Origin: Herpetosiphon aurantiacus DSM 785
Lineage (GTDB): Bacteria > Chloroflexota > Chloroflexia > Chloroflexales > Herpetosiphonaceae
DNA length: 64,000 nt
Direction of reading: 5' to 3'
Assembly: GCA_000018565.1 (NCBI GenBank)
Contig: CP000875.1
Location: 2,061,199-2,125,198, forward strand
Under the pieces are notes generated by a model. That model was given only the letters and a program-made list of their open reading frames with translations, had not been told where the DNA came from and did not search any database. Shown here one piece after another: positions 42,710-52,145 of the stretch (position 1 is the stretch's first letter; every line of letters begins with the position of its first letter). A program made the translations under genes and the position numbers.

Positions 42710-44695
42710 CTAGTTTACGGTAAAGTTCACATTTGAAAGATCAAAGAAGACGTTGTTGGCACAGCGTACTTTGATTCGTGCTTGGGTGGTTGCGGTGTTG
42801 GGGATGGTAACGGCTTGGCTGCCATCGTTGGGGGTTGAGCTAACCAAGCTGCTGAAGCTGCTGCCACCATTACTTGAGAACAAAATTTCAACATTGGCGC
42901 AGCTAATTGGTGCAGCGGTGGTGCTGGCAACATTCCAAGTGATGGTACGGCTGCTGTTGCGAGTCCAAGTGACGGCGGTATTCGGCGAGGTTACGGCGAA
43001 TGGCCCAGCCGCACTGCTGACCGTCACATTGGCGCTATCAATCGCATAGCTGCCGCCGCCTGCCCGGTTATCGCGCACAATCAGCCGGAAAACCATGGTG
43101 CGGCTGGTGGTTGGCAATGATTCACCAATTGTCGCGGTATTGTTCAAAATATCGCTCAATTTAGGGAACGAGCGCTTAGGGTTGGTGCTTGGGTTGAAGC
43201 TACGGAAAATTGGGCGTGAGCCGTTGTCGGTGTTGGGTGGCGCAGCCGTGCCCAAGTTATATTGCTCCCAGTTGTAGGTCATGCTATCGCCGTTGGCATC
43301 GCTGCCAGTGCCGGTTAATTCGAATGGTGTGCTGCGTGGAATCGTGTAATCGGCCCCAGCATTGGCCACCGGAGCGGTGTTGCCAGTGTTGGTTGCTGTG
43401 CCACAGCTTGAGCCGCCGCCAGTTGTGATGAAGGTCGTAATTTCGTTCAAGCTCTTGGAATGGAAATACGGATCGCTGTTGGATTGTAAGTTTTCAGCGC
43501 CACAGATCCCTGCGTAGGCCATAATTGTCGAGCCGCTACCTGGCTCGTAGGCGGCGCTACTAGCGCGATTGCCACCACCACAACTACCAGTTGTGCCATT
43601 GAAGGTATGGTTGCCGCCAAATTGATGACCAATTTCGTGGGCCACATAATCAATATCAAATGGATCGCCAACTGGAGCCGATGAGCCAGTTACGCCTTGA
43701 GCTTTGTAGTTGGTCGAGCAGACTGAGCCTAACGAGGCTACCCCGCCGCCGCCAGTGCTGAACACGTGACCAATATCATAATTGGCATTGCCAATTACAT
43801 TGCGAACATTGGTCTGATTTTGGCTGAGCATCGTAACCCCATTGTTGTTGGTGTAGGGGTCGGTGCTGGCGTTGGTGTAAATGATATTGCTGTTGTTGGC
43901 AACAAGTACCATGCGTACCGCAACTTCGCGTTCGTACACTGCGTTAACCCGATTGACGCTGGTGGTGATTGCCGCCAAGCCTTTGGCAACGGTTCCACCA
44001 TGATAGGCAGTGTACTCGCCAGTGGCGGCCATGGCCAAACGGTAGGTGCGCAATTTATCGCCAACCGCTTTGGGTGCTGCCAAGCCATCATCGGTCAATG
44101 GTAGGTCGATCACATAATCTTCGACTTGGCGATCAGCCAATTTTTGGCTGCTGGGCACAAAATTTTTGCTATCGTAAACGATGTAATGTTGAGTATCGCC
44201 AGCGCTGTAGGGATCAATGAAAATCCGGCCTTGATCGCCTAGAATTAAGCCATGAAAGCCGGCGGGGGTCAGATCCAAGCGCCCGCTCAGATTGGGAGTA
44301 TCCACCCCAAGGATTAAGTAGGTGCGAATTTCGGGGAATTTTGCCGCTAGTTCTGGCTCCATAATCGGCGATTCGACAACGCGGAATTGCTCGAATTTGC
44401 CATTGGGCATGGGCAATTGCAGGGTATACAACGAGTTTGCCACCGACTGATCTTGCTCTAGTGGTGCTTTGGCCAAATATTGGCTCAATCCAGCGACATC
44501 AAGTGCAACGGTGCGATAGATCGTTGGCACAATTTGGCGAGCACCTTTTTGGGCAATCCGACTTTCCTTCACATCTTGCCAAAAACCATCGGACGAAGCG
44601 GCGGTAGGAGTGACGAGAGTGGCGGCGGCAAAGCTACTCAATAATGCGACCACCAAGGCTGCAACGATCACCAGCGATGAACGTTTTCCGGGCAT
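42710..44695 (-). CDS. Secreted reprolysin-like zinc metalloprotease
   Basis: A 661-residue exported protease. A signal peptide covers about residues 1-34 and a pro-region runs to about 215. The metzincin catalytic domain carries the zinc motif HEIGHQFGGNH at 353-363 (H353, E354, H357, H363), a Cys-containing GSCGG loop and the later SGSTIMAYAGICG Met-turn. A linker GNTAPVANAGADYTIPRSTP and two beta-sandwich domains follow, the last ending DLSNVNFTVN. The order matches M12B-type proteases with C-terminal beta-sandwich domains found in bacteria that degrade other cells. ATG 44695 has AGGAGG 6 nt upstream; earlier in-frame codons lack a site. Confidence 0.9.
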   Translation of the reverse strand: MPGKRSSLVIVAALVVALLSSFAAATLVTPTAASSDGFWQDVKESRIAQKGARQIVPTIYRTVALDVAGLSQYLAKAPLEQDQSVANSLYTLQLPMPNGKFEQFRVVESPIMEPELAAKFPEIRTYLILGVDTPNLSGRLDLTPAGFHGLILGDQGRIFIDPYSAGDTQHYIVYDSKNFVPSSQKLADRQVEDYVIDLPLTDDGLAAPKAVGDKLRTYRLAMAATGEYTAYHGGTVAKGLAAITTSVNRVNAVYEREVAVRMVLVANNSNIIYTNASTDPYTNNNGVTMLSQNQTNVRNVIGNANYDIGHVFSTGGGGVASLGSVCSTNYKAQGVTGSSAPVGDPFDIDYVAHEIGHQFGGNHTFNGTTGSCGGGNRASSAAYEPGSGSTIMAYAGICGAENLQSNSDPYFHSKSLNEITTFITTGGGSSCGTATNTGNTAPVANAGADYTIPRSTPFELTGTGSDANGDSMTYNWEQYNLGTAAPPNTDNGSRPIFRSFNPSTNPKRSFPKLSDILNNTATIGESLPTTSRTMVFRLIVRDNRAGGGSYAIDSANVTVSSAAGPFAVTSPNTAVTWTRNSSRTITWNVASTTAAPISCANVEILFSSNGGSSFSSLVSSTPNDGSQAVTIPNTATTQARIKVRCANNVFFDLSNVNFTVN

Positions 44696-44786
44696 GCCAA
44701 ACCTCCTAGGGGTAGAAGTGGATACCCAGCTATTATACATTAAATTATTTAATTAATTTTGAGGTTTGTTAATTTTTATCGCAAAT

Positions 44787-45209
44787 TTAAGCACCACGTC
44801 GATAGTGGTCAAGCGATTGATCGAGCCATGTTTGAATCGTGGTTAGGCTGGTTGATCCAACAAGTTCTAAACAGACTCGCTGTGGTGGACGGAAGAGATA
44901 GAGCGGGTAGCGTAAATCAATATACTTTCGATGCCAAGCAATAAAGGCCGCAGTCAGGCTCCCAGCAACCTGATGTTCAAGGCTATGACCTGCGTGCCAT
45001 AAGCGACCGAGCATGCCCGCTGGCTCAAGCATCCATTCTAAGGCCCAATCAGGTTGATGATTAAAGCTGATCGCTGGCCAATCGTTGATCAGCGCATGGC
45101 GATAATCAACCCAATTAATCTGGAGTTGATCAGCAAGGCTGCTTGCATCAATTTGGTCATCGATGCTGGCCTGTGGGTTGTAGGCGCTGATCACAAAATA
45201 GGCTGACAT
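44787..45209 (-). CDS. Hypothetical protein following the ankyrin gene
   Basis: A 140-residue protein of no recognised family. It is rich in Trp, His and Leu (INDWPAISFNHQPDWALEWMLEPAGMLGRLWHAGHSLEHQVAG) with no signal peptide or transmembrane segment, so it is probably cytoplasmic and globular. ATG 45209 lies 2 nt after the ankyrin stop, so the two are one transcriptional unit. In-frame codons further upstream lie inside the ankyrin gene. The ankyrin protein may act with it, which is inference from the coupling only. Confidence 0.75.
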   Translation of the reverse strand: MSAYFVISAYNPQASIDDQIDASSLADQLQINWVDYRHALINDWPAISFNHQPDWALEWMLEPAGMLGRLWHAGHSLEHQVAGSLTAAFIAWHRKYIDLRYPLYLFRPPQRVCLELVGSTSLTTIQTWLDQSLDHYRRGA

Positions 45210-45211
45210 CT

Positions 45212-47659
45212 TTAATCCGGCACAAAACTTGACCATGGCTGCAAACGTGAGCGCCACGTAGCCATACTATTCTCCCAAAATACGGCCTGACAATTCCCAC
45301 AGCGATAGATCTCAATTCGATCGGCTAGTTGGCCTGAGCCATCGAAGCTGTGAGCAGTGTTGTAGAGCATGTGCTCGGCGCAAGCGGGGCAACGTTGGGT
45401 TTGCTGGCTAATTGGGCGTGGTTTGTGCCAGCCGTTATGCGCCATTGTTACGTCGTAGGTTCCTTGAATATGCTGCGAACCTGGCTCTGGCGGCGTGATT
45501 GTGGGCGTTAGTGGGTGCAGCAATTTAATTAATGATTGATTATCGACTGCATAGGCGCAGTGTAATGCCGTCCAGCCTTGTAAGCGCCCCGTCGTGAGTT
45601 GCACCGTCGGATCAGCCTTGGCTTGCAACAACAATTCAACCAGATCCAGTCGATTGGCTAAGGCGGCATAGTGCAACGCCGTGTAGCCATAGGGCGTTGC
45701 ACTATGCATATCCGCAGCCCAAGCCAGCAATTGTTGTATGCTTGCCAGCTGTTGCCGCTCAACTGCCCAGTGCAAGGCAGTGCGGCCAAAATGGTCAGTT
45801 TGATTGATATTTGCGCCGTTGGCATAGAGTGTTTGAGCGCCAGCTAAATCGCCGTGGACGCAAAGCTGGCTGAACCCCAACAATCCAGCATGATTCAGCG
45901 CATGGATATTGGCTCCGCGTGCCAGCCAAATCTGCCATGTTGTTTCGTTTGCTGTACAAACGCGCTCGGCAAACTCTTGATCGAGCAAGGCTTGATAAGC
46001 TGGGTTTGCAGGCTCAAGCTGGGCTAGCATGGCTTCGGCAATCAAATCGAGTAGCATTAAATTGCTGATCGCTGGCCGATTTGAGCGTTGTTGGCGAATC
46101 AGCATTGGATAATTGAGGCTTGGGTTCTCATCAACCAAGTGGGTTAAATCGGCTCCAGCCTCAATTAATCGCAGCGCGAATTGGGGATAAGAACTCAGTG
46201 CTAGCTGTAACACGGTTGTGTAATTGCGATATGGGCTATCAACATTTACGCCTCGTGCCAAAAAATCGTGAACATAGTGCTCGTTTTTAGCGGTAATCGC
46301 TGCGCCTAAAACATCGGGAGCATGCAGATCGGCTCCAGCCGCGATTAATTGTTGGGCAAAGCCGAATTTTTGCGTTATAAGCATGCTTGGCAGCAGCTTT
46401 GGGGGAATTTGCGGTTTGAGGCTGAGGAGCCAGCTAAACAATTCGCCAGCCTCTTGATCAATAACCTCGGCGCTAGCCACAACTTCAAGTGGTGTTTGCT
46501 CCATCGCCCACTTGCCATAGCTTGGCAAATTAAGCTCAGCACCATAAGCCAATAAACACTCGGCTAAATCACGCCGTTTTTGGGCCAACACATAGCCTAA
46601 GGGTCGCCAATGTTCGCGCACCTGCGTTTCCTTGCCAAGCTGCTTGATTGCATAACTTGGCTGGTTAGGATCGGCTCCCATCCGCAGAAAAACCTCGATC
46701 AACGCGAGATCGGCGCTTTTAGTCGCGCAAATAGTGCTGATCGCTGTGTGAAATGGCATCAAGCCTTGTGGATTGAGTGCATTAATCTTCGCTCCGTTGG
46801 CTAAAAGTTGCTGGGCCATCGCAGGGTTATTGAGTTGGGCCGCAGCATGCAAGGCGGTCGCATGCGGTTTTGCCATCGCACAATTAATGGGTGAGCCAAG
46901 CTGCAATAAACGATCAACTAAATCAGTAGCATTGTGCCAAGCAGCCAAACACACGCAGCTATTGCCCTCGCTGGTTATGGCGTTGGCCGCTGCCCCGTGA
47001 TCAAGCAACAAATTGGCAATTGCCATATGGCCTTTACTTAATGCAGCATGCAACGGGGTGCGAGTTCTGGTTGGCGGGCCTTCGATTGCTGCGTCATTGG
47101 CTAACAACCATTCGACGGCTGCTTGATGCCCATTCCACGCTGCCAACGTTAGGGCCGAGATGCCATTAGCCGTCGTTTGATCAATATCAACCGCTTGGTC
47201 TAACAACCACCTGAGTAGTTGGAGATTGCCACTGCTGGCTGCATATAACCATGGTGTGAAGTTTGAATCAGCTTGGGCATGCAGATCAGCGCCGTTATGC
47301 CAAAGCAATTGGGCTAGCTCGAAATGGCCGTTGAGACAAGCCAAATGTAGTGGCGTTTGTTGCTTAGCGCTTTGGGCATGGCAGTTGGCTCCATGGCTCA
47401 ACAAAAGCTCAGCGATCGCATAACGATTATAGATTGCTGCCCGATGCAAGCTGATATAGCGGTTGTCTTGCAGTGATTGGTTGGGGTTTGCGCCAGCGCT
47501 GAGTAATGTGGCGATCAGGGTTTCAGCTGGTTGGCTGGCAAGCTGATAGAGGGCATGATCAAGCGACTTTTGCTTCCAAGTTGGGCCAGTTTGCAAATGC
47601 TCAAGTATTTGGTGGTAGGCTTGGTGTTTGAGCAGTTTTTTTAATGAATTGAGATTCAT
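45212..47659 (-). CDS. Large ankyrin-repeat protein with C-terminal zinc ribbon
   Basis: An 815-residue protein made mainly of ankyrin repeats. Repeats such as NRYISLHRAAIYNRYAIAEL, QTPLHLACLNGHFELAQLL, GISALTLAAWNGHQAAVEWL, RTPLHAALSKGHMAIANLLL, RTALHWAVERQQLASIQQLL and YTALHYAALANRLDLVELLL are near-canonical. Ones between about residues 290 and 530 are more diverged. The last 75 residues hold two CxxC pairs (CPAC...CGNC), a predicted zinc ribbon. There is no signal peptide. Ankyrin arrays bind proteins; the partner is unknown. ATG 47659 has GAGG upstream. Earlier ATGs exist in frame but are less well placed. Confidence 0.88.
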   Translation of the reverse strand: MNLNSLKKLLKHQAYHQILEHLQTGPTWKQKSLDHALYQLASQPAETLIATLLSAGANPNQSLQDNRYISLHRAAIYNRYAIAELLLSHGANCHAQSAKQQTPLHLACLNGHFELAQLLWHNGADLHAQADSNFTPWLYAASSGNLQLLRWLLDQAVDIDQTTANGISALTLAAWNGHQAAVEWLLANDAAIEGPPTRTRTPLHAALSKGHMAIANLLLDHGAAANAITSEGNSCVCLAAWHNATDLVDRLLQLGSPINCAMAKPHATALHAAAQLNNPAMAQQLLANGAKINALNPQGLMPFHTAISTICATKSADLALIEVFLRMGADPNQPSYAIKQLGKETQVREHWRPLGYVLAQKRRDLAECLLAYGAELNLPSYGKWAMEQTPLEVVASAEVIDQEAGELFSWLLSLKPQIPPKLLPSMLITQKFGFAQQLIAAGADLHAPDVLGAAITAKNEHYVHDFLARGVNVDSPYRNYTTVLQLALSSYPQFALRLIEAGADLTHLVDENPSLNYPMLIRQQRSNRPAISNLMLLDLIAEAMLAQLEPANPAYQALLDQEFAERVCTANETTWQIWLARGANIHALNHAGLLGFSQLCVHGDLAGAQTLYANGANINQTDHFGRTALHWAVERQQLASIQQLLAWAADMHSATPYGYTALHYAALANRLDLVELLLQAKADPTVQLTTGRLQGWTALHCAYAVDNQSLIKLLHPLTPTITPPEPGSQHIQGTYDVTMAHNGWHKPRPISQQTQRCPACAEHMLYNTAHSFDGSGQLADRIEIYRCGNCQAVFWENSMATWRSRLQPWSSFVPD

Positions 47660-47802
47660 CGCTACGCCTCGCTTGCCCATCAGTGTAGCCCAACGCGTGT
47701 ACTGCCTAAAATAGCGCTTAATATTTAAATTGTCTATGATATACTGGTGTAACATTGATGCAGAGAGAAATACCCCCTGCTTGTTGATTGATGGGAGATT
47801 CA

Positions 47803-49467
47803 ATGAAGACCACAATGGTTTTTCGGCGTGCCGTGCTGGCGAGCATCGGTACAATTGTCGTGAGCAGTTTATTGGTAGTTAATGCCAATAGCCGAGGCTT
47901 GCTGGCCCAAACGCTGCCTAATCCAATTGATTTTCATCCAGTGGTGACCTATAGTTCACCAAGCCGCCCATGCGAATTGGGTCGTGGTGATTTCAATGGC
48001 GATGGTTTTGTCGATCTAGCGACGGCAAATCAGGCAAGTAGCGAAGTTCAAATATTTTTAAATAATGGAGCCGGCGCTTTCCCAACGCACACCACGTATA
48101 GTGTTGCTACTCCTTGTGGCATCGATGTCGGTAATGTTGACGGTGATAACGATTTAGATATTGTCGTGACCAAGCAAACCTCAAATCAACTAGGTGTATT
48201 GCTCGGTAATGGCGATGGCACGTTCCAAATTGCCCAATCGTTTAGCACTGGTGCACGCCCAACCGACGTAATCTTGCGTGATCTAAATCAAGATACTGAA
48301 CTTGATGCGGTTATAACCAACCAAGATAGTCAAGGGGTTAGTATTTTGTTGGGCAATGGCAATGGAACCTTTGCTAATCAAACGATCTACACGGTTCAGG
48401 CTTCGCCAACGCTTGAGGCAGTTGGTGATTTAACTGGCGATGGGTATGCTGATGTGGTTGTGGCCAATGCTGGTAGTGATAGTGTCAGCGTGTTGATTAA
48501 TAATGCCAATGGTACGTTTAGTTCTGCGGTTCATTATGGGGTTGGCAATATTCCCCATAGCGCTGGGATTGGCGATATTGATGGCGATAATGATAACGAT
48601 ATTATCGCGGTTAATCGTTGGGAACAAAGTATGACTCGCTTGATCAATAATGAGAGTGGTAGCTTTACGCCGCTTGCTCCAACGATTTTCTTGCAAGGCC
48701 CAAGCGATATTGAAATAACTGATCTTGATGGAGATGGCGTGCTGGATATTCTGGCAACCAATACGGTTAATGATGTTGATCCTGGCACGGTCAGTATTTA
48801 TTTTGGCTTAGGCAATGCCAATTTTAGCAGCCCACAACTGGTAACCTCAGGCGTGCACCCAACGTCGTTAATCTATGCCGATTTGAATAATGATGGTTTG
48901 GTTGATATTGCGACTTCAAACTTTTATGGCAATAGTATCAGCGTTTTGTTACGGCGAGTTCCTGCTGCAACCAGCACGCCAACCATAACCCCGACGGCCA
49001 CGAGCACACCAACCGCAACCAATACACCAACGGCCACGCCAACGAGCCAACCAAGCGTGACTCCGGTTGCTGGTAGTTCAACGACCTTTTTGCCGTTGGT
49101 TACTGATAGTCGCCCAATCTTCCCAATCGTGATTAATGCCGTGGCTCAGCCGTTGATTCCAATCACTCAACAAGGCCAAATTTATTACACCACGACATTA
49201 ACAATCAATACTCCATTGCCAACGACTGGGCGCTTCTATCTTTCATCGCGTCCTGACGCGATTGCCGAAGTTCGGGTTGATGATCAAATGACGGTTTGGG
49301 CTGATAATGCGGTGTTGTACGAACGTAGCTTAACAACGCCCCAAGTTGTTGAGATTTCGCGCAGCGAGTTGACATCATGGCTTGATCAAGAGCTAACCAT
49401 CACCTTCCGCGATGTAGCTGGCTCGGTTTACGGCAATAGCGCGGTGTGGTTGATTTGGGTTCCTTAG
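47803..49467 (+). CDS. Secreted FG-GAP/VCBS beta-propeller protein
   Basis: A 554-residue exported protein. A signal peptide covers about residues 1-36. Seven FG-GAP/VCBS blades follow to about 385, each with a calcium-binding Asp-rich loop (DFNGDGFVDLA, NVDGDNDLDIV, DLNQDTELDAV, DLTGDGYADVV, DIDGDNDNDII, DLDGDGVLDIL, DLNNDGLVDIA). Seven blades predict one closed propeller. A Thr/Pro/Ala linker (about 390-425) leads to a C-terminal domain of about 125 residues with no family I recognise. Such proteins act in adhesion or surface binding. ATG 47803 has GGGAG upstream. It is divergent from the ankyrin gene. Confidence 0.88.
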   Translation: MKTTMVFRRAVLASIGTIVVSSLLVVNANSRGLLAQTLPNPIDFHPVVTYSSPSRPCELGRGDFNGDGFVDLATANQASSEVQIFLNNGAGAFPTHTTYSVATPCGIDVGNVDGDNDLDIVVTKQTSNQLGVLLGNGDGTFQIAQSFSTGARPTDVILRDLNQDTELDAVITNQDSQGVSILLGNGNGTFANQTIYTVQASPTLEAVGDLTGDGYADVVVANAGSDSVSVLINNANGTFSSAVHYGVGNIPHSAGIGDIDGDNDNDIIAVNRWEQSMTRLINNESGSFTPLAPTIFLQGPSDIEITDLDGDGVLDILATNTVNDVDPGTVSIYFGLGNANFSSPQLVTSGVHPTSLIYADLNNDGLVDIATSNFYGNSISVLLRRVPAATSTPTITPTATSTPTATNTPTATPTSQPSVTPVAGSSTTFLPLVTDSRPIFPIVINAVAQPLIPITQQGQIYYTTTLTINTPLPTTGRFYLSSRPDAIAEVRVDDQMTVWADNAVLYERSLTTPQVVEISRSELTSWLDQELTITFRDVAGSVYGNSAVWLIWVP

Positions 49468-49492
49468 ATTGACCACCTAACTAAAATAAAGC

Positions 49493-49519
49493 AGGGCGCT
49501 GGTACAAAACCAGCGCCCT
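49493..49519. terminator. 11-bp hairpin terminator between convergent genes
   Basis: Arms agggcgctggt (49493-49503) and accagcgccct (49509-49519) pair perfectly around a 5-nt loop (acaaa). It lies 26 nt after the FG-GAP gene and 15 nt from the stop of the convergent clostripain-like gene, so it probably serves both. Confidence 0.85.
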
Positions 49520-49533
49520 TACGATTTAAAGGT

Positions 49534-51780
49534 TTACTCGATAATCAAGGTTTCATAGGCTGAGTAGACATTACCATCAAAATCTTCAGCGAAGAAGCCA
49601 ACGAGGTAATTCCCAGCAGGAGCTGGTTCAAGCTCCCAAGTAAAGTTGTCATCGCCAAACACAAAGGTTTCGCCTTCGTAATTGACAAATTCGCTCTCGC
49701 CAGTTTGTTGTGATTCTTCAAGCCAAGTATCGAGCACCACAAATTTATCGCCACGCTTAGGGTTGATTTCGCGCAACGAACCAGTATCTTCCTTGCCAGT
49801 ATACCCGAGCACTTGTACCAACTCGCCATTGCTGAACAACAACAACGCGCGTCGAGTCTTTTTGCCTTTGGCAGTGGTGTACAAGCCTTCGACGGTGTAG
49901 GTGGCATCTTCGGGCGATGCTCCATAATCTTCGGGGCTAAACAAGGCTAGACTTGCGGTGGTTTCGTTGTGCATGGCAAAAACTTGCGTATCCCACTCAA
50001 ACTCAATATCGATCGTCGAGGCCTCGCCCCAATCGGGATAAAAGACTCCGCCGATTTCGCGGGTTTGTTCAGCGTCAAGGTAGTCCATATCCAAAACTTG
50101 AATTGAATCGGACTCTTGATCATAGTAGCCGATGAAGATATAAACGAAGGCAATATTATCGCCAGTGATGCTGCTGGTGAGCACAACAGGCTGATCGAGA
50201 CTGGCGGTTGTGCTTGAAAGTTCAATCGCAGCAACCGTAATTGGCTCGGAGCCAGGTGCTTCAACCTCGGTCACATCAATTGGCTCAGGCGTTGGGGTTG
50301 GCTGACGTTCGACGGTTGCGGTTGGTTGCTCAATGGTGGTTGGCAATGGCTTTTTGGCGTATTGGAAGGCCAAAAATTCATCCCACAGCGAATCGTTGAC
50401 GAAGTTTACGGCAACCATGTTATAGGATTTGTAGCCAGCATCGGCACTGGTATACAGTTTGGAATTGGGAAAGTGGATCGAAATGCCCGTTGCCCCAGCC
50501 TTTTCATCGCCATGTTTCTCTTCGATCAAACTGCGATCAATCGCTGCAATCAGCTCATCAGCGGCTTTGTTGACGCTGGGCACATTAACTTTTTGCTTGA
50601 GCAATTGGGCAAAGTGCCCAAGATCAATGTAGGGCTTAGGTTGATCGCTATCAAACACGCTCTCAAACGCTTGGGTATAGCGTCGTGCCGCTGCAATGTC
50701 TTTGCGTTCGGCCTCGGCCAAAGTAATCACCAAACGATCAAGTGCATCGATCACCGCAGGCAATTTGCCCAAATCGATTGCCGTCAGGGTGATGGCCTTG
50801 CGCTCTTGCTCTAAAACTTCTTCAGCAGAAACATTGCCCTCAAAATCGTAGGTGCGCGAAACATATTTGGCGCGGGCATCATCATCGAGAATTTGTTGAT
50901 CCTGCTCGATATAGCTATCGACAATTGCTCGCGAAAGCTCAGCGCCATCGATTTCAGGGCTATCGGTTAATCGCCCCAAAATTGCAGCATAAGCCCAGCC
51001 CAGCGATGGCTCGACTTCTTGCGAGGCCACAGCATAGCGAGCATAGGGGGCGATCGCACTATAGACCTCAACATGGCTCATCAAGCAGGCATCAAAGCCA
51101 ATTAACTCAAATTCGCCAATATTGGTTTCAGCGATGATATGTTCGAGTGCCTCGCTCATTTCCATGAGAAAAAGCATATCGCCAAAGCTCTCGGCCAGCG
51201 GAATATCGTGGCGACCTGTGGTTGAAGGGTCAGGGTCGCTCCAGCCGCCCGGCCAGCCAGCCCCATGATCAGACATAATTAACACATATTTGTCCGAGGG
51301 ATAGGTTTTGGCGGCCCATGTGACAAAATCAGTCAAGGTATCGGCATCGGCCATATTGACTTCGCCAAGGTCGGCGAGTTCCTTGGAGTTCATTTGCTCA
51401 AGGTCGTCATCTTGTTCGATGTAAAAGCGTTTGGTGCTCGTCCAATCACCATCGCCATCGAAGCCGCCATCATAGCGATCGACCTGAGCTACTACCCGCA
51501 CCCGATCGGTTGAGCCAACCAGTTCAGCCTCGTTGATGTCGTTGAGCATATCTTCTTCAAGAATCTCATCGTCGGCATCGGAGTAGAGCATAATCAGCCA
51601 ACTCTGATCATCGCGGCCAGCAGGGGTGCGAGTTGGGGCGGCGGGCGTAGCTTGGCCAGCAATCGGAGTGCGTTTTGCCACCGGAGTTGGTTCGGAGAGA
51701 TCGGCACAAGCGGCTAAGAGCAAGAGTAAAATGAGGCTAAAACGAGTCAAACGCCAACGTCGCGGCGCAATCTGCTGCAT
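49534..51780 (-). CDS. Clostripain-like (C11) cysteine peptidase lipoprotein
   Basis: A 748-residue exported lipoprotein with the lipobox LLAAC at Cys25, followed by a Thr/Pro linker. The C11 peptidase domain (about 57-480) has the conserved WLIMLYSDADD start, the catalytic His172 in MSDHGAGW and Cys232 in GFDACLM. Clostripains cleave after basic residues, usually after self-processing. A Pro/Thr linker near 490 leads to a C-terminal Asp/Glu-rich beta domain of about 230 residues that may bind substrate or calcium. The gene is alone on its strand and ends at the shared hairpin. Confidence 0.9.
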   Translation of the reverse strand: MQQIAPRRWRLTRFSLILLLLLAACADLSEPTPVAKRTPIAGQATPAAPTRTPAGRDDQSWLIMLYSDADDEILEEDMLNDINEAELVGSTDRVRVVAQVDRYDGGFDGDGDWTSTKRFYIEQDDDLEQMNSKELADLGEVNMADADTLTDFVTWAAKTYPSDKYVLIMSDHGAGWPGGWSDPDPSTTGRHDIPLAESFGDMLFLMEMSEALEHIIAETNIGEFELIGFDACLMSHVEVYSAIAPYARYAVASQEVEPSLGWAYAAILGRLTDSPEIDGAELSRAIVDSYIEQDQQILDDDARAKYVSRTYDFEGNVSAEEVLEQERKAITLTAIDLGKLPAVIDALDRLVITLAEAERKDIAAARRYTQAFESVFDSDQPKPYIDLGHFAQLLKQKVNVPSVNKAADELIAAIDRSLIEEKHGDEKAGATGISIHFPNSKLYTSADAGYKSYNMVAVNFVNDSLWDEFLAFQYAKKPLPTTIEQPTATVERQPTPTPEPIDVTEVEAPGSEPITVAAIELSSTTASLDQPVVLTSSITGDNIAFVYIFIGYYDQESDSIQVLDMDYLDAEQTREIGGVFYPDWGEASTIDIEFEWDTQVFAMHNETTASLALFSPEDYGASPEDATYTVEGLYTTAKGKKTRRALLLFSNGELVQVLGYTGKEDTGSLREINPKRGDKFVVLDTWLEESQQTGESEFVNYEGETFVFGDDNFTWELEPAPAGNYLVGFFAEDFDGNVYSAYETLIIE

Positions 51781-51835
51781 ACAACACTCCTACAAAGTGC
51801 AAAAATCGACTACATTACACAACATGGGCTAACGA

Positions 51836-52027
51836 TTAATCATCATCGTTGCCACTAGGACGGCGGCGTTTGCGCAAGGTAATATGCTCATCGGCCTCTT
51901 TGGCTGGGCGACGATCACGCGGCTCGTTGGCTTGGTCAAGTTGATCATCTGAGGCATTGGTATGGGCGTTTTTCAAAGTTTCTTCGGCAACTTCACGAAC
52001 TTTTTTGGCAATGTCTTCAGGCTTCAT
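51836..52027 (-). CDS. Small charged hypothetical protein
   Basis: A 63-residue protein, MKPEDIAKKVREVAEETLKN at the N-terminus and a highly charged RKRRRPSGNDDD tail. The N-terminal half is predicted helical and the C-terminal half disordered. AAGGAG lies 7 nt upstream of ATG 52027, which supports it as a real gene; an earlier in-frame ATG at 52078 has no site. There is no recognised family. The distribution of Arg and Asp does not suggest DNA binding strongly. Confidence 0.7.
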   Translation of the reverse strand: MKPEDIAKKVREVAEETLKNAHTNASDDQLDQANEPRDRRPAKEADEHITLRKRRRPSGNDDD

Positions 52028-52145
52028 CAAAGCACTCCTTCTACAAACTAAGTGGTTGCCTACTACATAGAGCATCATGGAGCAGATTTATTGCAGTTGA
52101 GGGCCGCTTCAATTATACCATCGCTTGTTGGATTAAAGATGTATT

